Shown: in pieces, positions 55,288 through 63,868 of the stretch
How positions within the stretch are numbered: position 1 is the first letter of the stretch
Layout of the letters: every line of letters begins with the position of its first letter
From: Metaclostridioides mangenotii
Lineage (GTDB): Bacteria > Bacillota > Clostridia > Peptostreptococcales > Peptostreptococcaceae
Assembly: GCF_018917235.1 (NCBI RefSeq)
Contig: NZ_JAHLOF010000001.1
Span: forward strand, 248,001 to 312,000
Direction: 5' to 3'
Length of the DNA: 64,000 nucleotides
Notes under the pieces: model-generated
What the model saw: the letters and a program-made list of their open reading frames with translations, nothing else
Told to the model about the DNA's origin: nothing
The model's database searches: none
Program-made: the position numbers and the translations under genes

Positions 55288-56760
55288 ATGAATGTAGCAA
55301 TCTATTTACGTAAGTCACGTGCAGATTTAGAAGCAGAAAAGAATGGTGAATTTGAGACGTTAGATAGGCACAAAACAACCTTGCTAGAACTTGCAAATGA
55401 CATGGATCTAAATGTTCTTGAAATAAAAGAAGAAATTGTATCAGGAGAATCTTTAGTAAGTAGACCTAAGATGTTGGAACTCTTAAAGGAAGTTGAATTA
55501 AAAAAATATGATGCAGTTTTAGTAATGGATATTGACCGTCTTGGACGTGGTGGTATGCAAGATCAAGGTGTTATATTAGATACATTTAGAATTAGCAAAA
55601 CAAAAATTATTACACCTAGAAAAATGTATGATCTGACAGATGAATTTGACGAAGAATACAGTGAATTCGAGGCATTTATGGCACGGAAGGAGTTAAAAAT
55701 AATTAAAAGACGTATGATGAGAGGTAGATATAAAAGTGCTAAAAACGGCAGTTATGCCTACGCCAATGCACCTTTTGGGTACGATATAAAAAAAGTAAAC
55801 AGTGACTATATATTAATTCCGAATAAAGACGCAGATACTGTAAAGTTAATATACAATTTATATGTAAACTACGGTTTAGGATTTAATAAAATAGCTTCCA
55901 GTCTAGACGAATCCGGCGTTAAAACAATGAATGGTGGCAAATGGAATCCTTCTACCATATCAGGGATAATAGACAATATAGCATATATAGGCTTTGTAAC
56001 ATGGCAAAACAATAATAAAAATGAAGAAACTCAAACATTTAAAGGATTACACGAAGCTATAATCGATGAAGAAATATTCAATCAAGCAAAGGAAATTAGA
56101 AAAGCACGACATATTGCCCCTAGAACTAAAGAACTAAAAAATCCTCTAGCCGGATTATTAGAGTGCGGTGTCTGCGGTAAAAAAATGATAATGAAAAAAA
56201 TAGGATCAAACAATAACCCTTACTCTGCCCTATGTAGATATAAATGCGGAAACAGATCCAGTCTTTTTGAAGATGTGGAAATTTCTTTGATACATGCCCT
56301 TAATAATATTTTAAGTCAAGATGTATATGAAATTAACGATAAAGATGTATATGATGATTCAGAAAAAGATGATTTCTTGAGAAAAAATCTAAAAAACTTA
56401 AAATTCGAACTATCTGAACTGGAAAAACAGCAAAGCACAGCTTATGATATGTTGGAAAGACATATATACACAGAAGATATTTTTCTTGAACGAATGAATA
56501 ATATAAAAAATAGAATTTTTGAAACTAATGAAGCTATAAAAAATATAAAAAATAATTTGAAAAAAAATAGTAATGGAACCGAGGAAAAAATAGATATAAT
56601 AAATAAGGTTAGAAATGTCATTGAGTTATATAATAAGTTGGAAGATGTACAAGAAAAAAATGAATTATTAAAATCTATTATTGATTCTATAAAATACTAT
56701 AAAAATAATAGTGAAGATACAATAAAATTGGATGTAACTCTAAGACTAAATGAATCTTAG
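55288..56760 (+). CDS. Large serine recombinase of element 2
   Basis: A 490-residue serine recombinase. It has Ser10 in AIYLRKSRADLE, VMDIDRLGRGGM, the recombinase domain (NAPFGYDIKKV; SGVKTMNGGKWNPSTISGII), a zinc ribbon (CGVCGKKM and CRYKCG) and a C-terminal coiled coil. The catalytic domain is close to that of recombinase 1 (the first 25 residues are the same), while the zinc-ribbon/coiled-coil half has diverged. It ends 54 bp before the attR core. A GGGGGG ribosome site precedes it. It is expected to act on the symmetric attP formed by the ends of element 2. Confidence 0.93.
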   Translation: MNVAIYLRKSRADLEAEKNGEFETLDRHKTTLLELANDMDLNVLEIKEEIVSGESLVSRPKMLELLKEVELKKYDAVLVMDIDRLGRGGMQDQGVILDTFRISKTKIITPRKMYDLTDEFDEEYSEFEAFMARKELKIIKRRMMRGRYKSAKNGSYAYANAPFGYDIKKVNSDYILIPNKDADTVKLIYNLYVNYGLGFNKIASSLDESGVKTMNGGKWNPSTISGIIDNIAYIGFVTWQNNNKNEETQTFKGLHEAIIDEEIFNQAKEIRKARHIAPRTKELKNPLAGLLECGVCGKKMIMKKIGSNNNPYSALCRYKCGNRSSLFEDVEISLIHALNNILSQDVYEINDKDVYDDSEKDDFLRKNLKNLKFELSELEKQQSTAYDMLERHIYTEDIFLERMNNIKNRIFETNEAIKNIKNNLKKNSNGTEEKIDIINKVRNVIELYNKLEDVQEKNELLKSIIDSIKYYKNNSEDTIKLDVTLRLNES

Positions 56761-56796
56761 TAATATCAACCTTTACAGCTTTTTTTTATTTTTAAT

Positions 56797-56820
56797 GTAA
56801 CAATGATTGTAATAATAAAT
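56797..56820 (+). repeat. attR arm and core of element 2
   Basis: The arm GTAACAATGATTGTAA (56797-56812) is the exact complement of 49013-49028. The ATAAAT core follows (56815-56820). On the excised circle the arms flank a 10-bp centre with the central dinucleotide AA (56817-56818). Confidence 0.82.
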
Positions 56821-57407
56821 GGTTAAGCGTTGCAGGAACTGGTGATAGTGCATATGTAAACAACAGTGCAGAAATTGATAAAATAGCACCTATAATTGAC
56901 TACTTTAATCTTATGAGTTACGATTTTACAGCTGGTGAATCTGGCGCTAATGCAAAAAAACATCATGCAAACTTATTTCCTTCAGATTTGTCTTTAGCCG
57001 GATACAGTGTCGATGCAATGGTAAATAATCTTATAAATGCCGGAATGCCTCCTGAAAAGATACTATTAGGAATACCTTTTTACGGTAGATTAGGATCAGC
57101 TATCACTAGATCATATGATCAGCTTAGAAGGGATTATATAAATAAAAATGGATATCAATATAGATTTGATCAAGAAGCTCTAGTTCCATACTTAACTCGA
57201 GAGGGAGAATTTGCTATGTCATTTGAGGATTCACTATCTATATTCTTAAAAACTCAGTATGTTCTTTCAAGATGTCTCGGTGGAATATTCTCTTGGACTT
57301 CTACTTATGATCAAGCAAATATACTTGCAAATACAATGTACCAAGGTATTAATGATCCTGAGAGATTAAGAGAAGAGCTTGAAGGTGTTTACGGTATTTT
57401 TACTTAA
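56820..57407 (+). CDS. cotE: CotE-like spore coat protein, piece 3: GH18 C-terminal half
   Basis: The 3' piece of the split coat gene, 195 codons, in frame from TGG at 56820. It reads WLSVAGTGDSAYVNN, then IDYFNLMSYDF (the GH18 substrate-binding Tyr/Asp strand), LGIPFYGRL and GGIFSWTSTYD (terminal barrel Trp). It completes the chitinase fold begun in piece 2. The frame is open back to a stop inside element 2. An internal ATG at 56913 has no ribosome site, so this piece probably depends on excision for translation. It is followed by a bidirectional terminator. Confidence 0.87.
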   Translation, partial: WLSVAGTGDSAYVNNSAEIDKIAPIIDYFNLMSYDFTAGESGANAKKHHANLFPSDLSLAGYSVDAMVNNLINAGMPPEKILLGIPFYGRLGSAITRSYDQLRRDYINKNGYQYRFDQEALVPYLTREGEFAMSFEDSLSIFLKTQYVLSRCLGGIFSWTSTYDQANILANTMYQGINDPERLREELEGVYGIFT

Positions 57408-57436
57408 ACTTAAGTTTAAAATTAACTAAAATATAA

Positions 57437-57468
57437 GCCTCATTATGAAATAATCATAATGAGGCATT
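57437..57468. terminator. Bidirectional terminator after cotE
   Basis: GCCTCATTATGA pairs with its complement, with T-rich flanks. It separates cotE from the convergent RNase H gene. Confidence 0.8.
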
Positions 57469-57472
57469 TGTC

Positions 57473-58072
57473 TTATAAATCTATCGATTGTTTAGCGAGC
57501 CTATCAGCTTCATCATTAAACTTATTACCGCTATGTGCTTTTACTTTTACAAATTTTACATTTAAACTATCTTTGATTCTGTCATAGTATCTTTTATAAT
57601 TGATAGTGCCTTCTTTATTTGTCTTCCAAGCGCCAGTACACCATTTTTCTATTCCCTCATAATCAAAGTATAAAATTAGATTTTTTATCTCATTTTCTAA
57701 ACAATAATTCATAGCTAATTTAGAAGCCTCTATTTCTCCAGCCACATTTCTCATATCAACTAGATCTTTATCATTCCCTTTTACGCTTAATGTTTTTATT
57801 ACTTCTCCACCTTTAAGTATAACTACTCCTGATCCGTAAAGTTTAATAGAGTGTTCATAACTTCCATCTACGTAAGCTTCTACTGTATTATCATCTATTT
57901 CAAAATTTTTATTATTAGTCCCATTTATGTAATCTTTAGCTTCTTCTATTGTCTTAAAACTTTTATATTCAGCACCTTTATAACCACTAACTTGTTCTTT
58001 GCACTCATCCCAAGAACTAAAAATCCCTGTTTTCCTGCCGCTTCTAACAGCATAAACCTTTTTATTTGACAA
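57473..58072 (-). CDS. rnhA: Ribonuclease H with N-terminal RNA-binding (caulimovirus viroplasmin) domain
   Basis: A protein of about 199 residues. The N-terminus (KVYAVRSGRKTGIFSSWDEC) is the viroplasmin/hybrid-binding domain seen in eukaryotic and clostridial RNase H1. The catalytic domain has the carboxylates in AYVDGSYEHS, AGEIEASKLAM, LYFDYEGIEKW and DEADRLAKQ. It degrades RNA in RNA-DNA hybrids. The TTG at 58072 is chosen because TTGGAGGTCG lies directly before it. Confidence 0.9.
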   Translation of the reverse strand: MSNKKVYAVRSGRKTGIFSSWDECKEQVSGYKGAEYKSFKTIEEAKDYINGTNNKNFEIDDNTVEAYVDGSYEHSIKLYGSGVVILKGGEVIKTLSVKGNDKDLVDMRNVAGEIEASKLAMNYCLENEIKNLILYFDYEGIEKWCTGAWKTNKEGTINYKRYYDRIKDSLNVKFVKVKAHSGNKFNDEADRLAKQSIDL

Positions 58073-58239
58073 GAATACGACCTCCAAAATTTATTATAGT
58101 TACTTATCTCCTAAAAAAATTATAGTTTAAGTTCATCCAAATGTAAAATTATTTTTAAAGCATCCTATGAATAATTTTAGCTATAATAATCAAAACTATA
58201 ATAGAATAAATACGTAGAATTTTTACAAGAGGTGATTTT

Positions 58240-59055
58240 ATGAAGTATATAAACAATAAGAAATATATTTTTCTTGGACTTTTTGGACTTATTATTTGTG
58301 GAGTAGTTCTATTCGATTCAAGTTTTTTAAGTAAAACTAAAACTCAGATATCCGATCTAAGTACTACTGAGTACAACTGGTATTTTAACCCGAGAGAAGA
58401 CGGTAAACAGCCAACTCCAATTAAAGAAGCTGATTTTTTTAGAAAATACGATTCGTATTATGTAGGTGATAAAAATAAAAAAGACATCTATCTATCTTTT
58501 GATGCTGGATATGAAAGCGGAAATACCGAAAATATTCTAGATACATTAAAAAAACATAATGCAAAAGCCCAATTTTTCGTAGTGGAAAGTTATATTACAA
58601 AAAATCCAGATTTAATTAAAAGAATGGAAAAAGAGGGACATCTAGTTTGTAATCATTCAAAAACCCATCCATCTATGGCTGGAATAACAGATTTCGAAAA
58701 ATTTAAAGAAGAGATTAAAAGTGTAGAAAAAGCATATAAAAAAGTTACGGGCAAAGACATGCCAAAATACTTTAGACCTCCTATGGGTAAATTTAGCGAG
58801 CGTTCACTAAAATATACTAAAGATCTTGGATATAAATCTATTTTTTGGAGCTTTGCTTATGTAGACTGGTATGAAGATAATCAACCAACACATGAATTTG
58901 CAAAAGAAAAAATATACTCGAGAACTCATCCAGGTGCAATTGTATTGCTTCATCCCAATTCCAAAACCAACACTGAAATACTAGATGAAGTTATAACTCA
59001 CTGGAAAAAAGAAGGGTATAAGCTTAAAACTTTAGATGAATTGCCTAAAAACTAA
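58240..59055 (+). CDS. pdaA: PdaA-type polysaccharide deacetylase (cortex delta-lactam)
   Basis: A membrane-anchored CE4 deacetylase of 271 residues with an N-terminal helix (YIFLGLFGLIICGVVLF). After YNWYFNPREDGKQPTP come the NodB motifs in the PdaA variant: YLSFDAGYESGNTENI (SFDAGYE rather than TFDDGP), CNHSKTHPSM, FRPPMGKFSERS and IVLLHPNSKTN. PdaA deacetylates muramic acid so that spore-cortex delta-lactam can form, which is required for germination. It lies about 800 bp from cotE, but nothing shows they are cotranscribed. Confidence 0.9.
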   Translation: MKYINNKKYIFLGLFGLIICGVVLFDSSFLSKTKTQISDLSTTEYNWYFNPREDGKQPTPIKEADFFRKYDSYYVGDKNKKDIYLSFDAGYESGNTENILDTLKKHNAKAQFFVVESYITKNPDLIKRMEKEGHLVCNHSKTHPSMAGITDFEKFKEEIKSVEKAYKKVTGKDMPKYFRPPMGKFSERSLKYTKDLGYKSIFWSFAYVDWYEDNQPTHEFAKEKIYSRTHPGAIVLLHPNSKTNTEILDEVITHWKKEGYKLKTLDELPKN

Positions 59056-59081
59056 TGATTTAAATTTGATTGTTCTGATTC

Positions 59082-59125
59082 AAAAAGGTTAAATAGTTAT
59101 ACTAATATACTATTTAGCCTTTTTT
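59082..59125. terminator. Bidirectional terminator between pdaA and the MerR gene
   Basis: AAAAAGG-TAAATAGT pairs with ACTATTTA-CCTTTTTT. It overlaps the last codons of the merR-type gene. Confidence 0.7.
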
Positions 59126-59926
59126 AATGGGAACTTGTATTTCTGTTATAAACTCCTCTATCTCTCCTGTTTCATGAATATCTATTTTATATATTTCTAT
59201 TGCGTTATCTATTATTTTATAGTTACTCTCTTCTAAAAATTTGTATATTTTTTCTATACATTCTTTATTGTTGATATAGTTCCCAGTATAGTTAAGTGCA
59301 GCGTAATCTCCTTCTTGAAAAACTATATCGTATACTTTTTCAGTATCTTCTAAGAAGCATATTACAGATTTAAATTCATTGTATATATTATTTTTTATAG
59401 ACTCCTCAGAAAATACTGCTCCTAATTTATTGTTTCCTATAATATCAAATTTTCCCTCATGTTCTTTTTGTAGGCGTTGTATCAATATATCAAAGTCCTC
59501 ATCTTTTTTTATACTTGCATTTAGTATAAAAGCTTTTCTACATTTTATATGCTTAACTACTACTTCATCTGTTACTACATTCTTTAGCGCATATTCAATA
59601 GAAGATAATCTTTTTATTATATTTTTTTTGTGTCTTATTAACTCTTCTATTTTTTTATCTATTATACCTAGCTCTTCATTTAGAATTTGTTTCGTAGATT
59701 CAATAGTCCTGTCATCCATATAATCTTTTATTGTCTTCATTGGAAATTCCAAAATTCTAAATTCTTTTATCATGTTTAGTTTCCATATATCTGATAAACT
59801 GTACATTCTATAACCATTAGTATCTCTTAATGGCTTTAGTATACCTATTTCTTCATAATACATGAGTGAGTCTCTACCAATATTGTATATTTTTGAAATT
59901 TCTCCGATTTTATAATAATCTTTCAT
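59114..59926 (-). CDS. MerR-family regulator with GyrI-like effector domain
   Basis: A regulator of 270 residues. The N-terminal MerR helix-turn-helix (YKIGEISKIYNIGRDSLMYY, then GILKPLRDTNGYRMYS) is followed by a dimerisation coiled coil (about 75-110) and a C-terminal effector domain of the GyrI/BmrR type (about 115-265). Such proteins activate divergent multidrug exporters on ligand binding. The MATE exporter gene starts divergently about 180 bp away, a classic pairing. Confidence 0.88.
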   Translation of the reverse strand: MKDYYKIGEISKIYNIGRDSLMYYEEIGILKPLRDTNGYRMYSLSDIWKLNMIKEFRILEFPMKTIKDYMDDRTIESTKQILNEELGIIDKKIEELIRHKKNIIKRLSSIEYALKNVVTDEVVVKHIKCRKAFILNASIKKDEDFDILIQRLQKEHEGKFDIIGNNKLGAVFSEESIKNNIYNEFKSVICFLEDTEKVYDIVFQEGDYAALNYTGNYINNKECIEKIYKFLEESNYKIIDNAIEIYKIDIHETGEIEEFITEIQVPIKKG

Positions 59927-60102
59927 CTTTCCTCCTTTTATATATTTTTTAAAAAGTTGTTTATGTTATAATTTAACAAAATAAATTTAAAAATTTATTT
60001 AAAATTCCATTGACCTTGGTATTATACCATAGTTTATTATCAATTATAGATAAAGATGTATTATCAAATTTTTACTTTAATAATTGCATAAGGAGCGATA
60101 AT

Positions 60103-61449
60103 ATGGATACTAATATTTTATCTAATGAAAATATTAGTCTAAAGAAAAAATTTATAAGGTATCTAGGACCTTCTGTGGTGGCTATGTGGGTGTTTTCACT
60201 CTATACAATGGTTGATGGTATCTTCGTTAGTAAAGGAGTTGGAGAGCTAGCGTTGGCATCTGTAAATATATCTATGCCTTTTATAAACTTTATATTTGCA
60301 GTTTCTCTACTCTTTTCTACAGGGGCTTCTACTGTTATAGCAGTTCTTCTAGGAAAAAAAGATATAAAATCTGCAAATGAAATATTTACTTTTAATATTG
60401 TATCTATAATAGCTTTATCCGTAATTATTTTTCTATTGGCCTTTTTTAACTTAGATAGACTTGCTTTGTTTCTAGGAGCTACAGACTCTACTATAGGTAT
60501 GGTAAAAGATTACCTTGGAATTATTATGTTTTTCAATGGATTCTTTATAGTTTCATACTCGTTAGAAGTTATTGTTAAAACTGATGGATTCCCAATTCTA
60601 GCTACCGTAGGAGTTGTAATTTCAGCACTTACAAATATTATTTTGGATTATTTCTTTGTTATTGAATTTGGATGGGGAGTAAAAGGAGCTGCCTATGCAA
60701 CTGGACTATCTCAAGTTTTATCAACAGTATTCTTTTTAATACACTTTTTTAAAAAGAATTCAACATTAAACTTTTCAAAATTTAAAGTGGATTTTAAAAC
60801 TTTAGGTAAAATTACTGCAATTGGTTTCCCTGATGCCTTAACTGAATTAAGTGCAGGAATTGTAATTCTTCTATTTAACTTAAGTATTCAAAAATATATA
60901 GGTGAAACTGGTATAATCTACTATAGTGTTATAAACTACATAAGTATACTTGTACTTATGACTATGATAGGTATTGCTCAAGGTATGCAGCCACTTTCTA
61001 GCTACTACTTTGGAGCTAAAGACTTTAAAAAAGTACAAGCACTGTTTAAGATGGGATCAAAATCTATAATCACAGCATCAATAGTAGTATTTATAGTTTG
61101 TATAGTTTTCAGTGATCCCATAGTCTCTTTATTTATCCATAGAAGTGAAACTACTCTATTTATCGAGGCGATAAGAGTGTTTAAGATATATTCAATATCA
61201 TTTTTATTCTTAGGTGTAAATGTAATTGTATCTGCATTCTTTGTTTCAGTAGAGAATCCAATAGTTTCAACAATTATATCACTTGGTAGAGGCTTTGTAA
61301 TAGTTACAATATCCCTATTCACAATGATATTTCTATTTGGTGGAGAGGGGATCTGGTATACTACCATCGTTTCAGAGCTAATATGTATGCTAATATCTTT
61401 AATACTTTTAAAGAGAAATTATAAATTGATAACAGAACCTAAAAACTAA
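60103..61449 (+). CDS. MATE-family multidrug efflux transporter
   Basis: A transporter of 448 residues with twelve hydrophobic segments. The MATE landmarks are near the N-terminus (YLGPSVVAMWVFSLYTMVDGIF; LASVNISMPFINFIF) and in the second half (ITAIGFPDALTELSAGIV; GIAQGMQPLSSYYFGAKD). It belongs to the MepA-like branch and exports drugs or cationic compounds using an ion gradient. The start at 60103 has an AAGGAG ribosome site. It is probably induced by the divergent MerR regulator. Confidence 0.9.
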   Translation: MDTNILSNENISLKKKFIRYLGPSVVAMWVFSLYTMVDGIFVSKGVGELALASVNISMPFINFIFAVSLLFSTGASTVIAVLLGKKDIKSANEIFTFNIVSIIALSVIIFLLAFFNLDRLALFLGATDSTIGMVKDYLGIIMFFNGFFIVSYSLEVIVKTDGFPILATVGVVISALTNIILDYFFVIEFGWGVKGAAYATGLSQVLSTVFFLIHFFKKNSTLNFSKFKVDFKTLGKITAIGFPDALTELSAGIVILLFNLSIQKYIGETGIIYYSVINYISILVLMTMIGIAQGMQPLSSYYFGAKDFKKVQALFKMGSKSIITASIVVFIVCIVFSDPIVSLFIHRSETTLFIEAIRVFKIYSISFLFLGVNVIVSAFFVSVENPIVSTIISLGRGFVIVTISLFTMIFLFGGEGIWYTTIVSELICMLISLILLKRNYKLITEPKN

Positions 61450-61463
61450 CTTATATTATAATA

Positions 61464-61513
61464 AAAAAGACTTTGAATATTAGCATATATTATGCTATAT
61501 CCTAAGTCTTTTT
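61464..61513. terminator. Terminator after the MATE gene
   Basis: A long imperfect stem (AAAAGACTT...AGCATA with TATGCT...AAGTCTTTTT). It can serve both converging genes. Confidence 0.75.
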
Positions 61514-61552
61514 TATTGTGATATATCTTATTTTATATTTTTAATTAATTTT

Positions 61553-62203
61553 TTACTCTATGGTTAAATTCCCATATCCATTTTCAAGAGAGATTTCTCC
61601 AATGCTCAGTTCTATTCTTGTTTTAAAAATAGGCCCATCCACTACTACTGTATGATATTCACCATTTTCACCACAACAATCGCATCCAGTGTTTTTTATT
61701 TTTGCTAAAATATCCTTTGTTAATTCTTTACCTAAAAAACTTTCATCCAAGTACTCTAAATTAACTTTTTTAATAATTGCAGTAAATCCCGAATCGATAA
61801 AATCATTTACAATAGACTCTCTTTCTTCATTCCAAAGCGGAAAAACTGGATTTAAGCCGACAGCCTTACATCTATCTTCATCCCATTTTCTATGTTCAGA
61901 TATATCAATATCACCGAATACACACATAGTCGCTCCCAGGTTTTTTGCCCTATTTAACGATTTCTCAAAATTAATTTCGTAATCCTCCACCCCACACTCA
62001 GAATATAGGATTTTTATATCTAAACTTTTACTTATTCTATGTAATATACTATCTTGCAAACTATGTGTCCATGAATTTCCATTATTTTTGTTTACTGTAG
62101 TAAGAAGTGCAACAGGTTTATTTCCTTCCCTAATCATTCTATAAAGTGCTAGTATACTATCTTTACCTCCACTAAAAGATAAAACAAACTTATTTTTATC
62201 CAA
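61553..62203 (-). CDS. PP-loop ATP pyrophosphatase, diphthine-ammonia ligase family
   Basis: A protein of 216 residues with the adenylation PP-loop FVLSFSGGKDSILAL at the N-terminus. The family segments YSECGVEDYEINFEKSLNRA, VFGDIDISEHRKWDEDRC and VFPLWNEER place it in the Dph6/MJ0570 family. Bacteria lack diphthamide, so the real substrate is unknown. A C-terminal CDCCGENGEYHT motif is typical. It stands alone. Confidence 0.85.
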   Translation of the reverse strand: MDKNKFVLSFSGGKDSILALYRMIREGNKPVALLTTVNKNNGNSWTHSLQDSILHRISKSLDIKILYSECGVEDYEINFEKSLNRAKNLGATMCVFGDIDISEHRKWDEDRCKAVGLNPVFPLWNEERESIVNDFIDSGFTAIIKKVNLEYLDESFLGKELTKDILAKIKNTGCDCCGENGEYHTVVVDGPIFKTRIELSIGEISLENGYGNLTIE

Positions 62204-62279
62204 TTTAATTCCTCCTAAAACTTTTATAAAATAAGTATACCAAATCCTGCACTATCCTGTCCTAAAAAATATCAGCATT

Positions 62280-62708
62280 TTAATTTAGTATAAAGAATGC
62301 TCCAATACCCATCAGTACTATTCCTATGTATTTATAAAGATGCATAGTTACATTTCCTACTAATGCAGAATCAATAAAGAAACCAAGTAAAATTTGAGAA
62401 ACCAATATAATCACAAGTGTATTAGATACTCCAAGTGCTGGGATGGCCATAATTGTAAAGTAAATTATTAGTCCGCCAAATATTCCTCCAAGAAAAAATT
62501 TAGGATTTACATCTTTAATGAACATTAATTCTTTTGCATCTCCAGCTAAAACTATACTTATTAGAAAAAATACAGCTCCAACAAGTAAACTAAAAAATGT
62601 CGCTACAAGTGCAGTAGTGTTTTTTCCAAGTTCACCATTTATAAAAGCTTCTAGCGCAGTCGAACCTCCTGCTAGTAAAGCAAATATCACAGAAGCAAAT
62701 TTGTACAC
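62280..62708 (-). CDS. DMT-family (YdcZ/DUF606) membrane protein
   Basis: An integral membrane protein of 142 residues with five helices. It begins FASVIFALLAGGSTALEAFING and includes the family's IYFTIMAIPALGVSNTLVIILVSQILLGFFIDS. These half-size DMT proteins are thought to form dimeric exporters; the substrate is unknown. The ribosome site is GGAGG. Confidence 0.85.
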   Translation of the reverse strand: MYKFASVIFALLAGGSTALEAFINGELGKNTTALVATFFSLLVGAVFFLISIVLAGDAKELMFIKDVNPKFFLGGIFGGLIIYFTIMAIPALGVSNTLVIILVSQILLGFFIDSALVGNVTMHLYKYIGIVLMGIGAFFILN

Positions 62709-62920
62709 GAAATTACCTCCTATAGTTTGTTTATGTATAATATTAATTCTATGATTTAAAATATATATAATTACAAATCTAGTATTTAGAAAATTTCATT
62801 TATTGTTAAAGGTAAATATGTCAATTTATTTTTAATATGCTATTTGTACGCTATGGCGATTTGTGATAACATATCTGTGTTAGATTTTTAATATAACTTA
62901 TACTGAAAAAGGTGAATAAT

Positions 62921-63868
62921 TTGAAAAAATTTGAATACGCATTCGATAATAAAAGATACCACACATGGAATTATTACCTTAAAAAAACTTTTGGTGAAAA
63001 AGTCTTTAAGGTATCTATAAATGCAGGTTTTACATGTCCAAATATAGATGGAACTATAAGTCACGGAGGTTGTACATATTGTAGCAAAGAAGGATCTGGA
63101 GATTTTGCTGGAAATCCTAATGACGACCTTATAGATCAATTTTACAAAATAAAAGAAATGATGCATAAAAAATGGCATAATGCTAAATATATTGGCTATT
63201 TTCAAGCATTTACAAACACTTATGCAGAACTAAACGTTTTAAAGGAAAAATACGAAACTATCCTTGCACTCGAAGATGTCATTGGTCTCTCTATATCCAC
63301 TAGACCAGATTGTTTACCAGACGATGTAGTCGAGTATCTTGGAGAGTTGAATAAAAGAACTAACCTTTGGGTTGAGCTAGGTTTACAGACTATACATGAT
63401 AGTACATCAAAAATAATAAATAGAGGTCATGACTACAAAACTTTTCTTGAAGGAGTAAATAAGTTAAAGGCAAAGAACATTAAAGTTGTTGTCCACATTA
63501 TAAATGGTCTGCCGGGTGAAGACTATAATATGATGATGGAGACCGCAAGAGCAGTTGGTAAAATGGGTGTTGATGGAGTTAAGATCCACCTTTTACATGT
63601 AATAAAGGATACCCCTATGGAAAAAATGCTGGAAAATGGATTGCTAAAACTTATGGAGAAGGACGAATATATAAATCTTGTGTGTGATCAACTGGAAATT
63701 TTGCCCAAAGAGATGATTATACATAGGTTGACTGGAGACGGAAAAAGAGACGAACTTGTCGGACCGCTTTGGAGTCTAAAAAAATGGGAAGTTCTAAATG
63801 ATATAGACGATACACTAAAGAGTAGAGACTCTTACCAAGGAATCAAATTAGAAAATATGCAAAATTAA
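62921..63868 (+). CDS. Radical SAM protein of the YtqA (TIGR01212) family
   Basis: A protein of 315 residues. The iron-sulfur motif is in GFTCPNIDGTISHGGCTYCS (three Cys). Family segments are YFQAFTNTYAELNVLKEKY, GLSISTRPDCLPDDVVEYL, LWVELGLQTIHDSTSKIINRGHDY, HIINGLPGEDYNMMMETAR and KIHLLHVIKDTPM. The reaction is not established. A TTG start is chosen because AAAGGTG, which overlaps a possible GTG start at 62912, serves as its ribosome site. Confidence 0.88.
   Translation: MKKFEYAFDNKRYHTWNYYLKKTFGEKVFKVSINAGFTCPNIDGTISHGGCTYCSKEGSGDFAGNPNDDLIDQFYKIKEMMHKKWHNAKYIGYFQAFTNTYAELNVLKEKYETILALEDVIGLSISTRPDCLPDDVVEYLGELNKRTNLWVELGLQTIHDSTSKIINRGHDYKTFLEGVNKLKAKNIKVVVHIINGLPGEDYNMMMETARAVGKMGVDGVKIHLLHVIKDTPMEKMLENGLLKLMEKDEYINLVCDQLEILPKEMIIHRLTGDGKRDELVGPLWSLKKWEVLNDIDDTLKSRDSYQGIKLENMQN

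Larger units (their letters stand above)
49005..56820. mobile_element. Intervening element 2, skin-like, in cotE
   Basis: The DNA between the ATAAAT cores (7810 bp core to core) interrupts the GH18 domain of cotE. Its right end repeats the module of element 1: divergent small ORF, conserved promoters, large serine recombinase. The element ends carry 16-bp inverted arms that would form a symmetric attP on the excised circle. The cargo is two Csp-type pseudoproteases, a flagellin and an unknown helical protein. No phage or conjugation genes were seen. Excision would give the continuous frame DVIGDDKWLSVAGTGDS. Confidence 0.87.

Noticed and set aside
41261..56820. Prophages
   Set aside because: No capsid, tail, terminase, lysis or replication genes are visible in either element. 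Only recombinases plus cargo are present.
41261..56820. One composite element of about 15 kb rather than two
   Set aside because: The stretch 48038-49009 is clearly coat-gene sequence in frame with both outer pieces, and each side has its own distinct att core and recombinase.
40760..57407. Simple decay of a coat gene by insertions (dead pseudogene)
   Set aside because: All three pieces keep open frames in the right phase, with intact active-site motifs. The insert ends are short direct repeats that rejoin the frame exactly, and both recombinases are intact. Decay would be expected to leave frameshifts.
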